Positions 1-5,352 of a DNA stretch of 38,209 bases are shown here, piece after piece. The first letter of the stretch is position 1. Every line of letters begins with the position of its first letter. Both the position numbers and the translations under genes were made by a program. The stretch comes from an uncultured Erysipelotrichaceae bacterium (lineage in GTDB: Bacteria; Bacillota_I; Bacilli_A; RF39; UBA660). Under the pieces are notes generated by a model that made no database searches, was not told the origin of the DNA, and worked only from the letters and a program-made list of their open reading frames with translations. Where the stretch lies: assembly GCA_902788975.1 (NCBI GenBank), contig CADAMI010000004.1:1-38209 (forward strand), written 5' to 3'.

Positions 1-1329
1 AGTTTCTACACTTATAATATTATTAAACTTATCATCATATAAAGAGTCTTGTTTTCTTTTTAATTCAGCTATCTTTAAATTAAGTTCATCAATCTTTTTT
101 AATTTATCTTGTTTAGGATCAACATATTCACTTTTAATGATATTTTCAAATTCTTCTTTATCATTAATATATTGATTAGCCATACTACTTAATTTATCAT
201 AAACTGTATTTTCTAGCTTTGTATAGTTAATATAATGAGAAAAGCATATATCATACTTACTAAACTTACGATAGTTATTGCAATTCATTGTAACTCTATC
301 TCTTTTCTTATCATAACTAATACTCATTCTAGCACCACAATCTTTACAAAAAACTAAATCAGATAAGACATAATCAACATTTCTTCGGTCAGGATTATAA
401 GTGTTTGAAGAATCTTTAATACTTTGTGCTATTTCAAATGTTTTCCTATCAACAAGTGGTTCGTGTGCATTTTCTTTAATGCACCATTCACTTTCAGGAA
501 CACTCTTTCTTTTCTTTATCTTATAATTGACTTTTTGAAATTTGTGTTGAATTAAATCTCCAATATAAACTCTATTTTTAATAATATTACTGATAGATGT
601 GTGTTTCCATATTTCAGGATGGTCAAATTTATTTAATTTAGAACCAGAGTATTTATACATAATTGGTGTTGGTAATTCTTCTCTTGTTAGTATCTCTGCA
701 ATCTGGCCACTACCATAACCTGCTACATATAAATCAAATATTCTTTTAACAACAGGGGCAGTTTCAGGATCAGGCACTAATTTATGCTTATCTTCAGGTT
801 CTCTCATATAACCATAAGGTGCAGCACTACCACAGAATTTACCATCTTTTTTCATTTGAAGTAAGTTTGAACGAACTTTTTTAGAAATATCTTTTGCATA
901 CATATCATTCATACTTAATCTAAATGGCATCATATCAGAGCCACTTGTTTCAAAAAAAGTATCTATATCATCATTTACTGCAATATATCTGACATCATTT
1001 TTAGGAAAATAAGTTTCAACATAATAACCAGTCATTATATGGTCACGACCTAATCTTGATAAGTCTTTTGTTATAACCATATTTATTTTTTCATTCTCAA
1101 TGTCATTTAACATTCTTTTAAACTCTGGACGCTCAAAATTTGTTCCTGTATAACCATCATCAACATAAATATCAACTGCAACTAAGTTTTGTGCTTTTAA
1201 ATAACCAATTAATAGACTTCTTTGATTAGTGACACTTTCTGATTCCATATCATCACCATCTTCACGAGATAGTCTTATATAAATGGCTATTTTAAATATT
1301 GTATTGTCTATCGCATATTTACTATACAC
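1..1329 (-). CDS. Large serine recombinase/integrase (C-terminus cut by window edge)
   Basis: A site-specific recombinase of the large serine family, inferred to integrate and excise the surrounding element. The 443 visible residues start at a GTG codon (1327-1329) preceded by AAAGGAG at good spacing. Residues about 13-25 hold the catalytic motif YIRLSRED (Ser21 is the presumed nucleophile), and the TKDLSRLGRD motif follows near residue 90. The central recombinase domain and a zinc ribbon (CKDCG, then CNNY and a later Cys) come next, followed by a Lys/Glu-rich coiled coil entering the window edge. About 100 more residues are expected to the left. The overall look is that of the TnpX/TndX-type transposon resolvases rather than small resolvases. 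It lies two bases after the small upstream ORF, so the two are probably cotranscribed. Confidence 0.93.
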   Translation of the reverse strand, partial: MYSKYAIDNTIFKIAIYIRLSREDGDDMESESVTNQRSLLIGYLKAQNLVAVDIYVDDGYTGTNFERPEFKRMLNDIENEKINMVITKDLSRLGRDHIMTGYYVETYFPKNDVRYIAVNDDIDTFFETSGSDMMPFRLSMNDMYAKDISKKVRSNLLQMKKDGKFCGSAAPYGYMREPEDKHKLVPDPETAPVVKRIFDLYVAGYGSGQIAEILTREELPTPIMYKYSGSKLNKFDHPEIWKHTSISNIIKNRVYIGDLIQHKFQKVNYKIKKRKSVPESEWCIKENAHEPLVDRKTFEIAQSIKDSSNTYNPDRRNVDYVLSDLVFCKDCGARMSISYDKKRDRVTMNCNNYRKFSKYDICFSHYINYTKLENTVYDKLSSMANQYINDKEEFENIIKSEYVDPKQDKLKKIDELNLKIAELKRKQDSLYDDKFNNIISVET

Positions 1330-1331
1330 TT

Positions 1332-1514
1332 CTAACTCCTTTCGTTAGACAACACTTTCACTTTATTAGTTGATTCAATTATACTATTTTTTGAGTCCTT
1401 TTTAAATACTTTTAATGAATTTTTATGAGCTATATAATATTTATATATACAACTCTTTAATACTTCTTTTAGATCACAACCATTACTATCATAAAACTCT
1501 AGTGTTTCATACAT
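1332..1514 (-). CDS. Small hypothetical protein upstream of the recombinase
   Basis: A 60-residue ORF beginning with MYETLEFYDSNG, with a strong GGAGG site six to seven bases before the ATG. Its stop is two bases before the GTG start of the recombinase, which suggests cotranscription and coupling. It is basic at the C-terminal half (many Lys) and has no recognisable domain or membrane segment. Small proteins in this position next to large serine recombinases are sometimes recombination directionality factors; that is only a positional suggestion here. Confidence 0.6.
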   Translation of the reverse strand: MYETLEFYDSNGCDLKEVLKSCIYKYYIAHKNSLKVFKKDSKNSIIESTNKVKVLSNERS

Positions 1515-1615
1515 GATTATTCCTCCACAATGAATTTTATGTGTAATAGTTTATAAAAATTACTATTCTTCATAAATTATCACAACCTTTCTTTTAAATT
1601 TTTTTATTATTTAAT

Positions 1616-2035
1616 TTATCTAAAATCTTTCAATATTTCATCTATTTCTTTTTGTTGTTCTTCACTCATTGGTATTGCTTCTTCTCGTGTGCCATTCCAA
1701 ACTTCTACGCCATCTGGATCATATCTTATATGAGGAGCACTCTTTCCATTTATTAGTTCTTCTTGATTATCAGATATATAAGTTACCGTGATAAAACTTT
1801 GTATTTTACCATTTGCAATATAAGAATTAAGATAACCTTTAATAAATACTTTAGTTCCTTTAACAAAAAAATCCTTATACATTGTATAAAGATTCCTATT
1901 AATATTTAAACTAGAATATACTTTCCTTTTATCATATTTAAGAGTAATTAAACCAAATTTAATATAATCTTGATTATTATCTGTAACATTATTTATAGTT
2001 CCAGATATAATAATTTCATTTAAATCAATTTCCAT
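1616..2035 (-). CDS. SSB-like OB-fold protein of the mobile element
   Basis: A 139-residue protein whose first 90 residues look like an OB-fold single-strand DNA-binding domain: an opening strand (IIISGTINNV), a middle segment ending in KGTKVFIKGYL, and a following strand (IQSFITVTYIS) in the places found in SSB/PriB-like proteins. The C-terminal tail is unusual (YDPDGVEVWNGTREEAIPM then an acidic helix) and lacks the standard acidic DDDIPF tip. A GGAAG site precedes the ATG. Element-borne SSBs usually protect single-stranded DNA during transfer or replication; that role is inferred. Confidence 0.65.
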   Translation of the reverse strand: MEIDLNEIIISGTINNVTDNNQDYIKFGLITLKYDKRKVYSSLNINRNLYTMYKDFFVKGTKVFIKGYLNSYIANGKIQSFITVTYISDNQEELINGKSAPHIRYDPDGVEVWNGTREEAIPMSEEQQKEIDEILKDFR

Positions 2036-2096
2036 TTTTAACTTCCTTTCAATTAATTAATTTATAATTTAAATTATTTAAATAAATTTTAAATTT

Positions 2097-2134
2097 ATAT
2101 TATTTATTAATATTATTTATTATATTATTTATTC
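2097..2134. repeat. Tandem 13-bp AT-only repeat (iteron-like)
   Basis: Two exact head-to-tail copies of ATATTATTTATTA (2097-2109, 2110-2122) are followed by a 12-base copy differing at the last base (2123-2134). They lie in a roughly 140-base, almost pure AT gap between the SSB-like gene and a replication-type winged-helix gene. Iterons or a DNA-unwinding region are possible, but low-complexity AT sequence can produce such repeats by chance. Confidence 0.45.
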
Positions 2135-2176
2135 TGTTAGAAGATATTCGCTATATTCACTAGCAACATCTTGCGT

Positions 2177-2458
2177 TTACCCATAGAATATATCTGCTAA
2201 ATATATTTTTCTTTCATTAGGTTCTAGTTCAACTCTAATATAGTTTTTTCTTTTTAATGAAGTTATGCAACTAGTAATTGTTCTTTTAGATACTTTCATA
2301 ATATTACCTAAACGCTTATTACTAGCATAACAAAAACCATCTTGCATAGTTAGAGTAGTTATTAAACCCATCAGTACTTTAGAAGTAGAAGATATATCTT
2401 CATCTAATAAAACTACCATAGGTAATTCAACATATTTTAAATTTCTTAAACTATCCAT
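2177..2458 (-). CDS. Winged-helix (HTH_36 type) replication/regulatory protein
   Basis: A 93-residue protein closely resembling the HTH_36 domain found at the N-terminus of plasmid replication initiators and DnaD-like proteins: a start such as KYVELPMVVLLDED, then GFCYASNKRLGNIMKVSKRTITSCI as the helix-turn-helix, and a wing ending NYIRVELEPNERKIYL. An AAAGGAG site lies seven to eight bases before the ATG. It is only the DNA-binding domain; no catalytic part follows. It sits directly after a structured leader ending in an intrinsic terminator, so its expression is probably attenuated. The role in replication control of the element is inferred. Confidence 0.7.
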   Translation of the reverse strand: MDSLRNLKYVELPMVVLLDEDISSTSKVLMGLITTLTMQDGFCYASNKRLGNIMKVSKRTITSCITSLKRKNYIRVELEPNERKIYLADIFYG

Positions 2459-2491
2459 ATTATCAAACTCCTTTCTTTAATTTTTAGACAT

Positions 2492-2520
2492 TAAAAAACT
2501 TGTAAAAATATCTTACAAGT
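2492..2520 (-). terminator. Intrinsic terminator in the leader of the HTH_36 gene
   Basis: A perfect 8-bp stem ACTTGTAA (2498-2505) / TTACAAGT (2513-2520) with a 7-base loop. On the minus strand it is followed at once by a U-run (2492-2497). It lies 34 bases before the start codon of the winged-helix gene, so it would stop leader transcripts before that gene. Confidence 0.75.
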
Positions 2521-2536
2521 CATACTGATATAAAAT

Positions 2537-2650
2537 GAACTAAGGCGGGTATTAACCCTGAGACTTTATTTTAAATCCTTTCTCTAGGATTGAAGCAGTT
2601 CAGCCTTTCGGCTAGGTACTAATATAAATCTCCGAACATTTACTGTACCT
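2537..2650 (-). ncRNA. Structured leader RNA candidate (unidentified)
   Basis: Reading the minus strand from 2650, one sees a hairpin closed by AGGTAC/GTACCT (2645-2650 with 2614-2619), an AGCC-GAAA-GGCT hairpin (2602-2613), then an outer stem GAACT/AGTTC (2597-2601 with 2537-2541). The outer stem encloses two hairpins: AATCCT/AGGATT (2586-2591 with 2574-2579) and GGGT/ACCC (2547-2558). A terminator follows at 2498-2520. The region is less AT-rich than its surroundings, and no ORF uses it. The layout resembles a riboswitch or plasmid-type attenuator controlling the winged-helix gene downstream. No known family was recognised by eye. Confidence 0.6.
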
Positions 2651-2673
2651 TATTTACTAGCGATTATTCTATT

Positions 2674-2940
2674 CTAGCAAATTGTGTATTCATATAGTCC
2701 ATTGTCGTATTCATTAAACTTAATATAATTATATTTTTCTAATAGTTTTAAGTTCTTTCTGAATCCAACATTTTTCAAACCTTTGATCTGACCTTGTATT
2801 CTACCAATATTCACATGATTGATAGTTCTATCAAATCCTTCTGAATATAGATAAGCATATATATCTTTAGCTTCAAATGTGATATTTTTATCTTTCCATA
2901 TTCTATGGTTTGTCATATCTAGATGTTTAATTTTACTCAT
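2674..2940 (-). CDS. Small winged-helix DNA-binding protein
   Basis: An 88-residue protein that looks like a winged helix: a Trp-Lys-Asp opening (NHRIWKDKNITFEAKDIYAYLY), a recognition region (HVNIGRIQGQIKGLKNVGFRKNLKLL) and a wing (YIKFNEYDNGLYEYTIC). It is similar in plan to the HTH_36 protein downstream and may be a paralogous regulator or replication factor. The chosen ATG starts MSKIKHLDM; a three-codon minigene (ATGAATGAGTAA) overlaps this start and lies closer to the AAGGAG site, which could reduce initiation. It is transcribed from a strong promoter at 3007-3035 that is overlooked by a palindromic operator. Confidence 0.6.
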   Translation of the reverse strand: MSKIKHLDMTNHRIWKDKNITFEAKDIYAYLYSEGFDRTINHVNIGRIQGQIKGLKNVGFRKNLKLLEKYNYIKFNEYDNGLYEYTIC

Positions 2941-2977
2941 TCATATCGCTCTCTCCTTTCTTCAAATCTGCTATTTT

Positions 2978-2993
2978 GAGTACATCAGTACTC
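2978..2993. promoter_or_regulatory. Palindromic operator GAGTAC-N4-GTACTC
   Basis: A perfect 6+6 inverted repeat separated by ATCA, lying just downstream of the minus-strand promoter's -10 element. A matching half-site GTACTC occurs at 3074-3079, between the -35 and -10 of the divergent promoter. This is the expected pattern for the binding site of the adjacent XRE repressor; the pairing of protein and site is inferred. Confidence 0.65.
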
Positions 2994-3006
2994 GTTTTCG
3001 ATTTCA

Positions 3007-3035
3007 ATATTACATCATAATTACTAACTTGTCAA
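3007..3035 (-). promoter_or_regulatory. Promoter for the winged-helix operon
   Basis: On the minus strand, TTGACA (3030-3035), 17 bases, then TAATAT (3007-3012). The -35 is perfect and the -10 near-consensus for the housekeeping sigma factor. It drives the genes at 2940 and below. Confidence 0.75.
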
Positions 3036-3064
3036 TACTTTTTTATTCAATTTTAATAAATGTG

Positions 3065-3093
3065 TTGACTTTTGTACTCATTTAGTGTATGAT
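3065..3093 (+). promoter_or_regulatory. Promoter for the XRE repressor operon
   Basis: TTGACT (3065-3070), 17 bases, TATGAT (3088-3093), followed 20 bases later by the repressor start codon. A GTACTC half-site lies between the two boxes, consistent with autoregulation. Confidence 0.75.
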
Positions 3094-3113
3094 TAATGTG
3101 TGAGGTGAAGAAA

Positions 3114-3614
3114 ATGTCTAGTAGTAAACCTATCGGTGAAGTAATAGCCGAAGCTAGAGAAATTGCTAAACTTTCTCAAAGACAATTAGCAAAACTTGCT
3201 GGAATTAATAGTTCTGGTCTATCTAAAATAGAAGCTGGTGAAAGGGATCCTAGTCCAAAGATATTAAGAAAGATAAGTAAATACATAGATGTTAATTATA
3301 ATGATTTAATGTATAAAATGGGATTAGGTATTGAAGTTAGTCCATTAAATCCTTTTATTAAAGATTATTATTCAAATCTAAAAGGTGATGAACTAAATGA
3401 AGCTGAAATTAATGTTTTAGGTAATAAACAAAATCTAGAAAAATTAGTTTTATCTTGTGAAGAAAAATTAAAAAATGAAAACATATTAGAACAAGAAAAG
3501 GATTTATTATTACATACTATTGAAGATACAAATTATCAAATTAATACACAAAATGAAATTATTAATTTAATTCAAAGTTTAAAAGTAAAGGAGAGAAATA
3601 AAAATGCGAAATAG
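3114..3614 (+). CDS. XRE-family transcriptional repressor
   Basis: A 166-residue protein with an N-terminal XRE helix-turn-helix (about residues 6-64: AEAREIAKLSQRQLAKLAGI, SGLSKIEAGERDPSPKIL) and a Lys/Glu-rich, probably coiled-coil C-terminal half. The ATG at 3114 is preferred over one at 3096 because GAGGTG lies at ideal distance before it. It is transcribed divergently from the recombinase-side genes, with a palindrome between, as in phage and ICE master switches. Its last 11 bases overlap the next gene. It probably represses the leftward operon and itself. Confidence 0.88.
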   Translation: MSSSKPIGEVIAEAREIAKLSQRQLAKLAGINSSGLSKIEAGERDPSPKILRKISKYIDVNYNDLMYKMGLGIEVSPLNPFIKDYYSNLKGDELNEAEINVLGNKQNLEKLVLSCEEKLKNENILEQEKDLLLHTIEDTNYQINTQNEIINLIQSLKVKERNKNAK

Positions 3615-4032
3615 AAAAATCTTTAAAATATTAATACCATCATTAACAATATTCTTTATATTAGGATTTATCTTGTCTCAAGCAATTCAAACCGATCACT
3701 ATTACAATATGTTTTGGGCAGGGTTAGCATTTCTATCATGTGGAATATTTTTAGATATTTATTATTGGAGTAAATTAGGATTAGATGTTGATAAAAATGA
3801 ATCAAAAATGATTAAAAGAATATTTGATGATAATACTGCATTACTTGGAGTATTTTATGGAACATTAATATGTATAGTTACATTCTTTGATACATTTAAT
3901 CATGACATAATGAAAAACAATTATGTCATAATAGGTATGTTTATGATGACATTAGAATTTGAATTATTTACATATTTATCTATTGGAAATGCTAGAAAAG
4001 ATACAGTAAAATTATTAAAAGGTAGTAAATAA
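3604..4032 (+). CDS. Four-helix membrane protein of unknown function
   Basis: A 142-residue protein with four hydrophobic segments (about residues 8-27, 35-54, 79-98 and 104-126) and short basic ends. It overlaps the repressor gene by 11 bases, and its ribosome site (AAGGAGAG) lies inside that gene, so the two are cotranscribed and translationally coupled. No family was recognised. The coupling to a repressor suggests a constitutive maintenance, exclusion or signal-sensing role for the element, which is only positional inference. Confidence 0.7.
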   Translation: MRNRKIFKILIPSLTIFFILGFILSQAIQTDHYYNMFWAGLAFLSCGIFLDIYYWSKLGLDVDKNESKMIKRIFDDNTALLGVFYGTLICIVTFFDTFNHDIMKNNYVIIGMFMMTLEFELFTYLSIGNARKDTVKLLKGSK

Positions 4033-4042
4033 TTCAATAAAA

Positions 4043-4085
4043 AAATAACCTTTTACTTTTCGTTAGATTAGGTATTAGGTTATTT
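4043..4085 (+). terminator. Possible terminator after the membrane protein gene
   Basis: An 8-bp inverted repeat AAATAACC (4043-4050) / GGTTATTT (4078-4085) with a 27-base loop lies just after the stop codon. The long loop and short U-run make it a weak terminator candidate. Confidence 0.35.
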
Positions 4086-4137
4086 CCATATAAGAATACG
4101 TGGCACGTTTTGCGAGTATGCTCCATTGAGATGAATC

Positions 4138-4167
4138 GAACCATCATTAATTTGATAGTTCTTTTTT
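4138..4167 (+). terminator. Intrinsic terminator
   Basis: The stem GAACCATCA / TGATAGTTC (4138-4146 with 4153-4161, one mismatch) is followed directly by six T residues (4162-4167). It closes the rightward repressor operon. Confidence 0.65.
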
Positions 4168-4171
4168 ATAA

Positions 4172-4578
4172 TTAAATTTAAGAACAAACAATGATATAAC
4201 CGATAATAAAAAAATAGATCTAGGAGTATCACTTTATAAAATAGCTAGTTATAGTAACTTAAATACTTATCAAACTAAAAATCTTATTAAAAATGGTACA
4301 CTAAGTCTAACTTTAATGGTAGTTTTGATGAATATTATAGTAATATATTATTTATTACTAAAAATGATTCAAGACCACTAACTACAAAAGAATTATATAG
4401 TTCGTTAAATGATATGCGTATAAGCAATAATAAATATTATAAAATTAAACAAAATTATTATAATAAAATATTTGTACATAATATGTTATTAAATAGTGCA
4501 CTCAACCATATCAAATATGAAAATGAGCGTATAGAAAAAGAAATCGAATATAGTATGAGAGACAATCTCGATTACTAA
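4172..4578 (+). pseudogene. Frameshifted gene remnant
   Basis: Two overlapping open stretches in different frames look like pieces of one protein. The first (from 4172) reads on through NNDITDNKKIDLGVSLYKIA to LIKNG near 4296. The second, open from 4291, continues with SNFNGSFDEYYSNILFITKN and ends at TAA 4576-4578 after an acidic helix (ENERIEKEIEYSMRDNLDY). Joined, they give about 135 residues with no start codon or ribosome site, directly after a terminator. It is therefore the 3' part of a lost gene with a frameshift near 4291-4316. No family was recognised; a former mobilization or replication gene is possible. Confidence 0.55.
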
Positions 4579-4613
4579 TCGGTTTCTTTTTTTAGTTTTG
4601 TTAATATAATTTA

Positions 4614-4913
4614 TTATTTAGTTCTTTTTTTAATCTTTGTAGGATTTTGTTGATTATTATTTTGTTTTTTTCTACTTTTATTGAATTCATATATATTTGC
4701 AATTGTTAGACCACTAGAAGCTGCTAATAATGAAAGTAATACATAGTCAGCTGTATGCAAGCCATCTCTATTTAATGTTTCTTCTTGTTGATATTTTATT
4801 TCATCATTGTTGGTTTCACTTAAATTATTTTCGTTTTTACATCCCGTTAAACTTAACATTATGGTTGATGCTAAAGCTAATGCTTGTAATTTTCTTTTAT
4901 AGTTGTCGTTCAT
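4614..4913 (-). CDS. Small lipoprotein with C-terminal membrane helix
   Basis: A 99-residue protein with a signal peptide and lipobox (LSLTGCKNE, Cys25), a short polar stretch, then a second hydrophobic segment at about residues 56-76 (YVLLSLLAASSGLTIANIYE) followed by a very basic tail. A lipid anchor plus a transmembrane helix within 100 residues is unusual and would place about 30 residues outside the cell, with the Lys/Arg/Gln tail inside. The ribosome site is AAAGGGGA. It stands alone on the minus strand between the remnant and the oriT region. Function unknown. Confidence 0.65.
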   Translation of the reverse strand: MNDNYKRKLQALALASTIMLSLTGCKNENNLSETNNDEIKYQQEETLNRDGLHTADYVLLSLLAASSGLTIANIYEFNKSRKKQNNNQQNPTKIKKRTK

Positions 4914-5120
4914 TTTAAAATTTCCCCTTTCTTACAAAAATAAAAAATATTTCTTCGTTAATGGCTTAATATTTTAGCATAAAGGCAAACAAAAGTCAAG
5001 TTTTTTGTTCACTTTTTGCTATTATGTATGAGAAACGTTTTTTTCTATATAAATTATTTTTCTATATAAATTATTATTAATTATTGATAAATTATTAAAT
5101 CTAGTTTATAATTAAATTAC

Positions 5121-5190
5121 AAAGAAGAACTTAAGGTCGTATATCGTATCTTTATCGCTCGTGAAAGTGGCGATAGTATTCTTCTTTTTA
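5121..5190 (+). other. Long hairpin with internal stem and U-tract
   Basis: The gene-free stretch 4914-5352 is AT-rich to about 5120 with nothing recognised, then becomes a series of hairpins. This one has a perfect 9-bp outer stem AAAGAAGAA (5121-5129) / TTCTTCTTT (5179-5187), enclosing TATCGC/GCGATA (5153-5158 with 5170-5175), and a plus-strand T-rich tail after the stem. It could be a terminator, a small RNA with its own terminator, or part of the transfer origin. Confidence 0.45.
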
Positions 5191-5216
5191 TTTAAACTTG
5201 ATTTAAATAAAAAGGC

Positions 5217-5280
5217 AACAATAACTACTTACGAATAGTTTGTAGTTATGTTGTTATCGGTTTCAAAAGGGTGTCCCTTT
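5217..5280. repeat. Two consecutive hairpins next to oriT
   Basis: The first hairpin pairs ATAACTAC (5221-5228) with GTAGTTAT (5242-5249), extended by AACA/TGTT around a bulge. The second is AAAGGG-TGT-CCCTTT (5266-5280). They directly precede the oriT hairpin and may be relaxase-accessory or single-strand-origin structures. Confidence 0.5.
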
Positions 5281-5281
5281 G

Positions 5282-5325
5282 CACACTATTCCTAGTTGGC
5301 TATAAGCCAACTTGGTAGTGTGTTA
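5282..5325 (+). other. oriT: Origin of transfer (oriT), MobV/pMV158 type
   Basis: Outer arms CACACTA (5282-5288) and TAGTGTG (5316-5322) enclose a perfect inner stem AGTTGGCT/AGCCAACT (5294-5301 with 5305-5312, loop ATA). The right arm is followed by TTA, giving TAGTGTG/TTA, which is the known nick sequence of the pMV158 relaxase MobM. The predicted nick is between 5322 and 5323 on the plus strand. A MobV relaxase gene is present in the same element, which supports the assignment. Unlike in pMV158, the site is not next to the relaxase start but about 3.5 kb from it, beyond the 712-residue protein gene. Confidence 0.8.
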
Positions 5326-5352
5326 CTAAAATGTCATTTTGGATTTTGAATT

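Noticed and set aside
2879-3085. Plus-strand hydrophobic ORF across the divergent promoter region
   Set aside because: It covers both promoters and the operator and is antisense to the winged-helix gene start; hydrophobicity comes from AT-rich sequence.
4098-4161. tRNA-like string GGTTCGATTC on the minus strand near 4130-4140 and an ACGTG-G-CACGT palindrome
   Set aside because: No cloverleaf could be drawn: the T-stem does not pair and no acceptor or anticodon arm is present. The palindrome alone does not define an att site.
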